NCBI GenBank assembly: GCA_018055415.1
Contig: JAGPHP010000008.1
Location: 1 to 34,817 of the forward strand
DNA length: 34,817 nt
Origin: Breznakibacter sp.
Lineage (GTDB): Bacteria > Bacteroidota > Bacteroidia > Bacteroidales > Marinilabiliaceae
Direction of reading: 5' to 3'
Part shown: piece after piece, positions 18,247 to 25,816 of the stretch
Position numbering within the stretch: the stretch's first letter is position 1
Layout of the letters: each line of letters begins with the position of its first letter
Notes under the pieces: generated by a model
Databases searched by the model: none
Told to the model about the DNA's origin: nothing
What the model saw: only the letters and a program-made list of their open reading frames with translations
Translations under genes and position numbers: made by a program

Positions 18247-18834
18247 ATGGAATATATGGAGAACATTGAAGAAGGAAAGGGTTTTTTAGATTTCGCTTAT
18301 CAGTTGTATAAGACGATGAAGACGAATCAGATTAGTTTGGTGTACGAAGGAGAGGTTACTCAAGAGATCACTAAAACATTTACTGCTCTTACAGAGAAGA
18401 ACTTAGCTAAGAGTGCTGAGTCAAACACTGTGCAAAGAAAGGTCTTTAATGTAATGGTTGAGTGTTTGCAAAATATTAGTAAGCATGCCGATACAATTAG
18501 TGAAGAGGGAGATGATAGTAAGGAACGTCGTGGAATTGTTATTATCAGCAAAACCGATGATGGCTATAATATTATTACTGGAAACGTTGTGAAAACGGCC
18601 AAAGTAAGTGATCTTCAAGCAAGTTTGGAGCTGATAAATAGTCTTGATAAAGAGGGTTTATCAAATTTGTATAAGCAACAAATCGTAGAAGGACGTATAT
18701 CTGAAAAGGGTGGAGCCGGGTTAGGATTAATTGATATAGCAAAGAAAAGTGGCGAGAAGTTAGGTTATCAATTTAAAGAGATAAATAGTTCTGTATCATT
18801 TTTTATTCTAACCTCAACAATTAAAAGAGTATAA
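18247..18834 (+). CDS. SiaB-family protein kinase (DUF6272)
   Basis: A 195-residue GHKL-fold protein of the SiaB type. An N-box-like stretch NVMVECLQNISKHAD (N68, E72, N76, H80) and a glycine-rich lid GGAGLGLIDIAKKSG (from G155) mark the ATP site. Pseudomonas SiaB phosphorylates SiaC on a threonine, and this protein should do the same to the neighbour at 18861, opposed by the phosphatase at 15607. The frame can be extended to a TTG at 18226, but the ATG at 18247 fits better; another ATG at 18256 is possible. It starts 27 bases after the phosphatase stop. Confidence 0.85.
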   Translation: MEYMENIEEGKGFLDFAYQLYKTMKTNQISLVYEGEVTQEITKTFTALTEKNLAKSAESNTVQRKVFNVMVECLQNISKHADTISEEGDDSKERRGIVIISKTDDGYNIITGNVVKTAKVSDLQASLELINSLDKEGLSNLYKQQIVEGRISEKGGAGLGLIDIAKKSGEKLGYQFKEINSSVSFFILTSTIKRV

Positions 18835-18860
18835 GTACAATCTAGTAAATAAAGAATAAG

Positions 18861-19241
18861 ATGGAAGTTATAAATATAAAGGGTACTGAAGATACCCCGT
18901 TTGTGACACTTGATAAAGGAGCGAATCTGTTTCAAATCTCTGGCCGCTCATTGCCTGAGGATGTGAATCAGTTTTATAATCCTGTATTGAAATGGATAGA
19001 CGCCTATAAGGATGCTCCAAATGCAAAGACTGAGTTTGATTTTAAACTGGAGTATTTCAATACTGCATCATCGAAAGTTATTCTAGACATCTTGCTTAAG
19101 TTGGAAGAGATTATGGAAGCTGGACATGCTGTTGTTATTAGATGGCATTACCATGAAGATGAGGAAGATATGCGTGAAGCTGGAGAGGAGTATGCTGATA
19201 TTGTAGAAATACCATTTGAATATATTGTATTACCAGACTAA
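18861..19241 (+). CDS. SiaC-family regulatory phosphoprotein (DUF1987)
   Basis: A 126-residue SiaC-type protein, the normal family length. The segment FKLEYFNTASSKVILDILL contains T68, which matches in motif and number the threonine phosphorylated in Pseudomonas SiaC. The C-terminal part with paired acidic residues (HEDEEDMREAGEEYAD) followed by a VEIPFEYI strand is also typical. In Pseudomonas, unphosphorylated SiaC binds and activates the diguanylate cyclase SiaD. No such gene lies here, and the next gene is an ABC transporter, so the target is unknown. The 26-base gap before and the 15-base gap after keep it in the operon. Confidence 0.92.
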   Translation: MEVINIKGTEDTPFVTLDKGANLFQISGRSLPEDVNQFYNPVLKWIDAYKDAPNAKTEFDFKLEYFNTASSKVILDILLKLEEIMEAGHAVVIRWHYHEDEEDMREAGEEYADIVEIPFEYIVLPD

Positions 19242-19256
19242 TATTAATTATTTAGT

Positions 19257-22200
19257 ATGAGTGAAGAAATTCTAAAAGCACTTATGCAATTGTTTGGCCT
19301 TATAGCCAAGCAAGATGGTGGCGTTGAATCAAACGAATCTGAATATGTGCTAACTTTTCTTAAGCAACAGTTAAGCGCTGATGCTGTTGAGGAGTACTAT
19401 TCACTCTTTAAGCTTCATAGTACCGATAAGTCTGCAAAGGAGGGTGAGGAGGAGGGTAAAGTCCAGTTAACCTCCATGAAGGATTCCGTTAAGATTATCG
19501 GAATTTGTAAAAAAATTAATAAGCAACTTAACAAGGAGCAAAAGGCTGTTGTTTTAGTACGTTTGTATGAATTGGTAAATGCCGATGGTAAATTTACCGA
19601 TCAACGAATGGGTATTATTAACACCGTAGCCGATGTATTTAATTTCCCTAAGTCCGAAGTTGCAGAAGTTGAATCCTACGTGCTATACAATGATCCTGAA
19701 AAATTAAATTTTTCGGATCTTCTCGTTATTGATAACGAGGAGCAAGCTGGTTCATCTAATTACCATATAAAATCTCAAAGTTTGGATGGTAAAATCCTCA
19801 TTTTAAAGGTTTCAAGTGCTGGTTTATATTTTTTAAGATATACTGGTAATCAAGAGATCTTTTTAAATGGATTGTTGCTTTCCAATCAACGAATATATCT
19901 TTTCCCTAAGGGTAGTTTTGTTAAATTACCTAAGGGCAAACCTGTTTACTATACGGATGTAATCAGTCATTTCCTGACAGATGAATCAACGCCAAAAGTC
20001 TCTTATGTTGTAAATAATCTAAAGTATCAGTTTAAAAATGGTGCCATAGGTTTAAGAGATATTAATATTGCCGAAGAGCAAGGCAAGTTAATTGGGATAA
20101 TGGGTGCTTCGGGTGCGGGTAAAACAACACTATTGAATGTACTCTGCGGAAATGAAATCCCTACTGAAGGTGAGGTATTAATTAATGGATACAATCTTCA
20201 TGCGGGTGTTCCAGAATTAGAGGGAGTTATTGGTTATATACCACAAGATGATCTTTTAATTGAGGAGTTAACTGTATTTGAAAACCTTTATTATAATGCC
20301 AAGCTCTGTTTTAAAGACAAAACAGAGGAGGAGATCAATGGATTAGTTGAGGAGACACTCTCAAGCCTAGGTTTGTGGGAGCGTAGAGCCCTGAAAGTTG
20401 GTTCCCCCTTAAATAAAATGATCTCTGGTGGTCAGAGAAAGCGATTGAATATTGCCCTAGAGCTTATTCGCCAGCCCGCTATCCTTTTCGTAGATGAACC
20501 TACATCGGGTCTATCATCTCGTGACTCCGAGAATGTTATGAATCTTTTACGAGAATTGACTTTAAAGGGTAAGCTAATATTTGTTGTTATTCACCAGCCT
20601 TCGTCAGATATCTATAAGATGTTTGATAAGATGTACATTCTTGATACTGGCGGTTTCCCTGCTTATTATGGAAATCCATCAGAATCATTGATCTACTTTA
20701 AGCGCTTAGATGCTCAAATTAATAGTGATCAAGGAGAGTGTCCAACTTGTGGAAATTTAAATCCAGAACTTATATTTAATATTCTCGATGCCAATGTCAT
20801 TGATGAATATGGTAATTATACAAAAAAGCGAAAAACAACTCCCGAAGAGTGGTATGGTTACTTCAAGAAGAATATCGTTATTCCAACCGTTAAACAGGTT
20901 GAAGCTGCCCCTCCAAGAACTTTGAATATTCCGGCGTGGGTTAAACAGTTTCAGATTTATACCATTAGGGATTTCTTTTCGAAGATAAGTAATACGCAAT
21001 ACATTCTCCTAAACGTTTTGGAAGCGCCCATTTTGGCGTTCATCTTAGCTTATTTGATTAGATATATTGTTGATCCACTTAATAAACACTATATCTTCCG
21101 TCAGAATGAGAATATACCGCCCTATATCTTTATGGGTATTATTGTTGCTCTCTTTTTTGGGTTGATAATAAGCGCGGAAGAGATTTTTAAGGATGCTAAA
21201 ATTTTGAAGAGAGAAGCTTTTTTGAACCTCAGTCGATCAAGTTATTTGGCTTCAAAAATTGTGATTCTATTCTCTATCTCTGCTATCCAAATGGCTCTAT
21301 TTGTGCTAGTTGGAAACTATGTGATTGGTTTTAAGGGTATGACTTTTGAGTTTTGGTTAATGCTCTTTTCAGTAATGGCATTCTCAAATATCCTTGGTCT
21401 TATTATTTCGGCTTCATTTAACTCAATTATCACTATCTACATTTTAATACCTCTTCTTATCATTCCTCAGATGGTGCTTGGGGGCGCAATGTTTACTTTT
21501 GATAAGTTAAATAAGGATTTTACAAGTGTAGATAAGGTTCCTTTTGTTGCAGAATTGATGCCATCTAGATGGGCTTATGAAGGTCTGATGGTCAACCAAT
21601 TTAAAAACAATAACTACAAGAAGGATCGGTTTGATCTAGAGCTCAAACAGAGCAAGGCAGACTATATGCAGTCTTTATACAAAGACGAATTCCTTGAAGT
21701 TGTTGCTAAAACGAAGGATTATCTCGAGGCTCCTACCGAAGGAGATAAGGCTGCGTTTGAGTCGGATGTGGAGCTTATTAATTATGAGGTTCATCGTCAA
21801 ATGATACTTTTACCAGTAATATCGTGCGATTTTACGGCTGAATTGACTCCAGAAAAATATAATTTATCAACTGTAGAGAAAGTTGAAAATTACATCGAAC
21901 AGTTTAGAGAGATATATGCCGTTGAGTTTACTCGAGCATTTACAGCCATTGATAAAATTGATAATTGGTTTATGGATAACGATCGTGAGCGATTCTTATC
22001 TATTAAGGATCAGTATTTTAACGAGAGTGTAAATGATATTGTAAAAAAGGTATTTGAGAAGAATAAGATACTTCGAGATGGCAACAGATTTGTTCAAACA
22101 GTTGAGCCAATCTATCAAATTCCTGAGCCAAAACATATCTTTGATTTCAGAACACATTTTTTCGCACCTAAAAAACATTTTCTTGGCATATATTTTGAGA

Positions 22201-22328
22201 CGCTCTGGTTTAATATCACAATAATATGGTTGTTTACAATTATTCTTTATGGTGTGTTGTATTATGATTTATTATTAAGATTATTAAATTTTCTTTCAGA
22301 CATCAAATTATTTAAGAAAAAGAGTTAA
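19257..22328 (+). CDS. ABCG-type ABC transporter with TerB-like N-terminal domain
   Basis: 1023 residues. First a TerB-like helical domain (about 5-145) with two acidic loops, KQDGGVESNESEY and NADGKFTDQR. Then a small beta-rich region (about 160-240), possibly FHA-like. Then an ABC ATPase (about 250-480): Walker A GASGAGKTT (K289), signature SGGQRKRLN (390 on), Walker B LFVDEPTSG (D413-E414) and H446. A CPTCGNLNPE motif (C495, C498) follows. The membrane half (about 575-1010) has about five segments, a large soluble insert of roughly 220 residues (about 755-977), and a last segment. ATPase-before-membrane order and MPSRWAYEGLMV fit the ABCG/White (ABC2) class. Substrate unknown; export of a lipid or envelope component is plausible. 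It is the likeliest effector of the adjacent SiaC switch. Confidence 0.88.
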   Translation: MSEEILKALMQLFGLIAKQDGGVESNESEYVLTFLKQQLSADAVEEYYSLFKLHSTDKSAKEGEEEGKVQLTSMKDSVKIIGICKKINKQLNKEQKAVVLVRLYELVNADGKFTDQRMGIINTVADVFNFPKSEVAEVESYVLYNDPEKLNFSDLLVIDNEEQAGSSNYHIKSQSLDGKILILKVSSAGLYFLRYTGNQEIFLNGLLLSNQRIYLFPKGSFVKLPKGKPVYYTDVISHFLTDESTPKVSYVVNNLKYQFKNGAIGLRDINIAEEQGKLIGIMGASGAGKTTLLNVLCGNEIPTEGEVLINGYNLHAGVPELEGVIGYIPQDDLLIEELTVFENLYYNAKLCFKDKTEEEINGLVEETLSSLGLWERRALKVGSPLNKMISGGQRKRLNIALELIRQPAILFVDEPTSGLSSRDSENVMNLLRELTLKGKLIFVVIHQPSSDIYKMFDKMYILDTGGFPAYYGNPSESLIYFKRLDAQINSDQGECPTCGNLNPELIFNILDANVIDEYGNYTKKRKTTPEEWYGYFKKNIVIPTVKQVEAAPPRTLNIPAWVKQFQIYTIRDFFSKISNTQYILLNVLEAPILAFILAYLIRYIVDPLNKHYIFRQNENIPPYIFMGIIVALFFGLIISAEEIFKDAKILKREAFLNLSRSSYLASKIVILFSISAIQMALFVLVGNYVIGFKGMTFEFWLMLFSVMAFSNILGLIISASFNSIITIYILIPLLIIPQMVLGGAMFTFDKLNKDFTSVDKVPFVAELMPSRWAYEGLMVNQFKNNNYKKDRFDLELKQSKADYMQSLYKDEFLEVVAKTKDYLEAPTEGDKAAFESDVELINYEVHRQMILLPVISCDFTAELTPEKYNLSTVEKVENYIEQFREIYAVEFTRAFTAIDKIDNWFMDNDRERFLSIKDQYFNESVNDIVKKVFEKNKILRDGNRFVQTVEPIYQIPEPKHIFDFRTHFFAPKKHFLGIYFETLWFNITIIWLFTIILYGVLYYDLLLRLLNFLSDIKLFKKKS

Positions 22329-22365
22329 ATTAAACTGTTATTTGAATTCTTTAAAATTAAAAGTC

Positions 22366-23304
22366 ATGAATAAAAAAATAAGCTTGTTTGCATTTGCTGT
22401 TGTCTCTTCTGCAATGATGTTAGGTTGTTCTGGCAACTCTAGTAATTCGCAAAGTGATGAGTTAAAAGTTCCTGAGGGATTAGTGTCTGATGCACCTTTA
22501 AAGTTATCAGAAGAGGCTATGGGAAGTGTTGTTCAGAATATCTCATCACCTGTTGAGATGGCAACATTGATAAAATCAACAGGAGTTGATTTTTCGCAAA
22601 AGATTCTTAATTCTACCGATAAGGCGGATGGGTATAACACAAGTTTTAAGAGAGCATTGAACCTAGGCGTTTATAGTGCTGACTTAGGTTATATTAACAT
22701 CTTTGATAAAAATACCATTGTTATTTCGTATTTGATGTCAATTAAAAACTTATCTGAAGGAATTAAAGTCGGTCAGTTTTTCGACTTCAATACATTAAAG
22801 AGTGTTGCAACGAATAGCTCTAATTTGGATTCGTTGATGCAGATTTCAATGTCGAGCTTTAATAAAATGGATGCTTATTTGCGTTCACAGAACAGAAGCA
22901 ATGTTAGTGCTTTGATTGTTACTGGTACTTGGATTGAGGGTCTGTATATTACAGCCAATGTTATTGAGCAAACAGCTAAGAAAGATGCGTTTATTAATAA
23001 AATAAATAAGGATCTTGTAGATCGTATGGGTGAGCAAAAGGATATTGTTGATATTTTACAAATTTTCTTGCAAAACTATCAGTCAGATCCTAACTTTGCA
23101 AAGCTTTCAGAGCAGATTCAAGGACTTAAAGATGCCTTTAAAGGGGTAACAATTACAACTGAAGTGGGAGAACCTACAAAAGTTGAAAAGAATGGTGTGT
23201 TAATGATTGAGCAAAATGAGATTAGTCATGTTAACATCACTCCAGAACAGTTAAAGGCAATTATTGAGCAAGTTAAAGTGATTAGAGCGATTATTGTATC
23301 GTAA
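22366..23304 (+). CDS. Predicted lipoprotein of unknown function
   Basis: A 312-residue protein with a lipoprotein signal peptide: MNKK, a hydrophobic stretch, and MLGCSGN with the acylated Cys at C21. The mature part begins with a Ser/Asn-rich linker and is mostly predicted helix (for example RALNLGVYSADLGYINIF and LIVTGTWIEGLYITAN). I do not recognise a named domain. The frame extends to a TTG at 22342, but the ATG at 22366 gives a proper signal peptide. It starts 37 bases after the transporter gene and precedes the last operon gene, suggesting it works with the transporter at the outer or inner membrane. Confidence 0.85.
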   Translation: MNKKISLFAFAVVSSAMMLGCSGNSSNSQSDELKVPEGLVSDAPLKLSEEAMGSVVQNISSPVEMATLIKSTGVDFSQKILNSTDKADGYNTSFKRALNLGVYSADLGYINIFDKNTIVISYLMSIKNLSEGIKVGQFFDFNTLKSVATNSSNLDSLMQISMSSFNKMDAYLRSQNRSNVSALIVTGTWIEGLYITANVIEQTAKKDAFINKINKDLVDRMGEQKDIVDILQIFLQNYQSDPNFAKLSEQIQGLKDAFKGVTITTEVGEPTKVEKNGVLMIEQNEISHVNITPEQLKAIIEQVKVIRAIIVS

Positions 23305-23346
23305 TTAACAAGGTATTAGGTACAGACGAAATATAAACGATTATAT

Positions 23347-23784
23347 ATGAAAAAGATAATATTTATCATAGTGTCACTTTTTACATTCTCAACTTTTGCC
23401 TCGTATGCGCAATGTGGTGATGATGTGATGAAGCAAGCATTGAAAGAGATGGGCAATGCTCAGTATCTTAAAGACTTTTCGGTTGATTTAGTGAAAGTTA
23501 AAAAGGACGTTAAAACAGTTGGGGTTCAGTTCTCGGTGGTTCTTAATAGCAAGAGTGTTTATAGCTTCAATGTTGTTAATGGCTCTGCAAATAGCGACCA
23601 GTTGATAATGCAGCTATATGATGGCGATAAGCTATTAGGAAGTAACTTTGATAGCGGAAAGTTTTATAAGGCATTTCAGGTTAGTATCGGAACCACTAAA
23701 GTGTATAAGTTAGTATTCTCATTTAGAGGAGGCGAAGAGGGTTGTGGTAAGGCCGTAATGTCTTTAGTAAATCAAGGTCAGTAG
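23347..23784 (+). CDS. Secreted or periplasmic protein of unknown function
   Basis: 145 residues with a Sec signal peptide (MKK, hydrophobic core, SYA before QCGDD; cleavage probably after A21). The mature protein of about 124 residues looks beta-rich (VGVQFSVVLNSKSVYSFNVV, QLIMQLYDGDKLLGSNF, VYKLVFSFRGGEEGCG) and has two Cys, one near each end, that could form a disulfide. No known domain was recognised. It is the last gene before the strong terminator at 23803, 42 bases after the lipoprotein gene. It is probably an extracytoplasmic partner of the lipoprotein or transporter. Confidence 0.82.
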   Translation: MKKIIFIIVSLFTFSTFASYAQCGDDVMKQALKEMGNAQYLKDFSVDLVKVKKDVKTVGVQFSVVLNSKSVYSFNVVNGSANSDQLIMQLYDGDKLLGSNFDSGKFYKAFQVSIGTTKVYKLVFSFRGGEEGCGKAVMSLVNQGQ

Positions 23785-23802
23785 TCATTAAATATAATTT
23801 AG

Positions 23803-23829
23803 AAGAGCGACTAACATCGCTCTTTTTTT
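23803..23829 (+). terminator. Intrinsic terminator closing the chemosensory/Sia/ABC operon
   Basis: A perfect 8-base stem AAGAGCGA / TCGCTCTT with a 6-base loop (CTAACA) is followed by an uninterrupted T run to 23829. It lies 19 bases after the stop of the last operon gene and 12 bases before the next start. It is the first convincing terminator on the plus strand since 1341. Confidence 0.9.
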
Positions 23830-23840
23830 GTTTTTACAAT

Positions 23841-24374
23841 ATGGTGAATAATTCGGAACTCGTAGATAAACTAAAGCAAGGTAGTATTGCATTGCTTAAT
23901 TTAGATAGTGGATTATATGTAGTTGCCTCTTCGCTTCACGAACAGGCGGTAAGTAGGCTTAGTGATTTGGGTATTATTGGGGGAGAGTCCATCCTTATGC
24001 TCGGTAAAAGTACCATTTTGGATGATTATATTTTAGATGTTCCAGAGATGGCAAATACGTTACTTGAGTTATCTGATAAGCCGCTTAATCTACGTTTTAA
24101 AAAGTGGAAGGAAATACCCTCTTTGACAAAGTTATTTGCGGATGGTATTGTTGTTCAAATCTCAACAGAGCCAATTCTTCAACGTTTATTAGGTTCGCTA
24201 AAGGGGGATCTTGTATCCATTTTGGTTGAGAATCGAAGTGCCAAGGCTATTAAGGTTGTTTCTGCGATGGTTGATTATGTTGTTGATGGGGCAGTTGTAA
24301 AGACCCCACAATCTGTTTTGCCTGGTATTATTGAGTTTGATGAGAAAGGTGCTTTAAAAGTAATAAGAGAATAA
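23841..24374 (+). CDS. Degenerate YrdC/Sua5-like protein
   Basis: A 177-residue protein that follows the layout of YrdC/Sua5 threonylcarbamoyl-AMP synthase domains. It opens with LKQGSIALLNLDSGLYVVAS where the family has LkqGGvv..PTDTvYGLa, then HEQAVSRLSDLG, and ends with VDYVVDGAVVKTPQSVLPGIIEFDEKGALKVIRE, resembling the family's vDlilDgG..STVvdl.....vlReG. The basic K-G-R segment and the S-x-x-N motif needed for the reaction are not seen, so it is probably a paralogue with another role. It stands 4 bases before the thioesterase gene. Confidence 0.6.
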   Translation: MVNNSELVDKLKQGSIALLNLDSGLYVVASSLHEQAVSRLSDLGIIGGESILMLGKSTILDDYILDVPEMANTLLELSDKPLNLRFKKWKEIPSLTKLFADGIVVQISTEPILQRLLGSLKGDLVSILVENRSAKAIKVVSAMVDYVVDGAVVKTPQSVLPGIIEFDEKGALKVIRE

Positions 24375-24378
24375 ATTT

Positions 24379-24810
24379 ATGGAGTTTATATTTAATCATA
24401 TCGACAAGGTTCAAATCAGATTTAATGATATTGACATGTTAGGACATGTTAATAATGCTGTAATTGGTGAGTATTTTGATATTGGTAGGATGAACTATCT
24501 ACACCGTATCTTTGGTGGTTCTGTTAAGTTGGAACAAGAGTCTCTCGTCATAGCATCGGTTAAAACTGATTTTTTTGTTCCTGTACTTCTTGGTTATACT
24601 ATTGAGGTTAGAACCAAGATTCATGAACTTGGAGGTAAAAGTTTAAAAATGGTTCAGTACATTATTGATTCGAATGGTGTTAAGTTAGTTGAAAGTCATT
24701 CTGTAATGGTTGCATTTTCAGTTGATTCTAAAGCTACTATTCAAATTCCCGAACAGTGGCGCGAGTGGATCAGAAAGATTGATAATGATTGTGTAGATAC
24801 GAGAAAGTAG
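24379..24810 (+). CDS. Acyl-CoA thioesterase, hotdog fold (4HBT/YbgC-like)
   Basis: 143 residues forming one hotdog domain. It probably hydrolyses acyl-CoA or acyl-ACP thioesters in the cytosol; chain-length preference cannot be read. The active-site strand-helix RFNDIDMLGHVNN carries the conserved Asp followed by GHVNN, as in the 4-hydroxybenzoyl-CoA thioesterase family. FDIGRMNYLHRIF and the later VKTDFFVPVLLG strand also fit. It begins 4 bases after the YrdC-like gene. Confidence 0.88.
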   Translation: MEFIFNHIDKVQIRFNDIDMLGHVNNAVIGEYFDIGRMNYLHRIFGGSVKLEQESLVIASVKTDFFVPVLLGYTIEVRTKIHELGGKSLKMVQYIIDSNGVKLVESHSVMVAFSVDSKATIQIPEQWREWIRKIDNDCVDTRK

Positions 24811-24872
24811 TTTTAGATTTTGACACTTTTTGTTGATAAGATGAAACTTTGATCATATAACTATTTGGAATA

Positions 24873-25808
24873 GTGGAGATTTTTTCGAATATAGATTTTG
24901 ACAGACTGCCTGCTTCAGCTGTAACCATTGGAATGTTTGATGGTGTTCATGTTGGTCATCAGGAGTTATTAAAGGTGCTTAAAGAGAATGCTACTCGGTT
25001 AAATGTTCCATCGGTAGTGGTTACTTTTTGGCCACATCCAAGAATTGTGCTACATCAGGATGAAGATTCGCTCAGGTTTTTAACCTCTGTAGAGGATAAG
25101 TGCCTGCTTTTTAATGATCTGGGGATTGATTTTGTGGTAGTACTACCATTTACACCTGAACTCTCACAGCTATCTACCGAAGAGTTTATTGCTCAAATTT
25201 TGGTTGATAAGTTATCTGTTAAGCATTTGGTCGTTGGTTATAATCATCGTTTTGGCAAGGGAAAAAATCACGATTTTTCGGAGTATCAACTTTTAGCTGA
25301 CAAATATAAATTTGGTATCACAAAAGTAGAGCCTGTAATAGTTGACAGCGTTAAAGTGAGCTCTACTCAAATACGCAATTATTTAATATCGAGTCAACTT
25401 ATTGAGGCCAATCGTCAGCTTGGCTATGAGTATTCACTTAAAGGTGAGGTTGTTACTGGCAATCAGTTAGGCCGACGAATTAACTATCCAACAGCAAATA
25501 TCTTATTAGAAAATAACCAAAAGCTTATACCTGCAGATGGGGTTTATGCTTGTCGATGTCACTTAAATGGCAAATGGTTGTTAGGTATGGTTAATATTGG
25601 CTTACGTCCTACTATTTCAAACAATCCTGATAATAGAACCATTGAAGCGCATATATTAGATTTCAATGAAGATATTTATGGCGAACGTCTTGATTTACAT
25701 CTAGTTTCAAAAGTCAGAGAGGAGATTAAATTTCCATCAATAGATCATCTTAAGGAGCAGCTCTTGAAGGATGAGAGAGAAGTTAGGACTCTTTTCAAAT
25801 TGCTATAG
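24873..25808 (+). CDS. ribF: Bifunctional riboflavin kinase / FMN adenylyltransferase
   Basis: 311 residues, the usual length. It phosphorylates riboflavin to FMN and adenylylates FMN to FAD. The N-terminal nucleotidyltransferase half has GMFDGVHVGHQELL, then GYNHRFGKG and SSTQIRNYL. The C-terminal flavokinase half has GNQLGRRINYPTANI and GMVNIGLRPT. The start is GTG at 24873. No better ATG lies upstream in frame, and the first residues (EIFSNIDFDRLPASAVTIGMFDG) fit the family beginning. The 62-base gap before it contains no convincing promoter. It is followed by recG after 8 bases. Confidence 0.96.
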   Translation: MEIFSNIDFDRLPASAVTIGMFDGVHVGHQELLKVLKENATRLNVPSVVVTFWPHPRIVLHQDEDSLRFLTSVEDKCLLFNDLGIDFVVVLPFTPELSQLSTEEFIAQILVDKLSVKHLVVGYNHRFGKGKNHDFSEYQLLADKYKFGITKVEPVIVDSVKVSSTQIRNYLISSQLIEANRQLGYEYSLKGEVVTGNQLGRRINYPTANILLENNQKLIPADGVYACRCHLNGKWLLGMVNIGLRPTISNNPDNRTIEAHILDFNEDIYGERLDLHLVSKVREEIKFPSIDHLKEQLLKDEREVRTLFKLL

Positions 25809-25816
25809 TTTCATAT

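Noticed and set aside
1341-23784. Cluster as a flagellar or type IV pilus chemotaxis locus
   Set aside because: No flagellar, pilus or gliding gene is present in or near the cluster, so such an output cannot be supported from this window.
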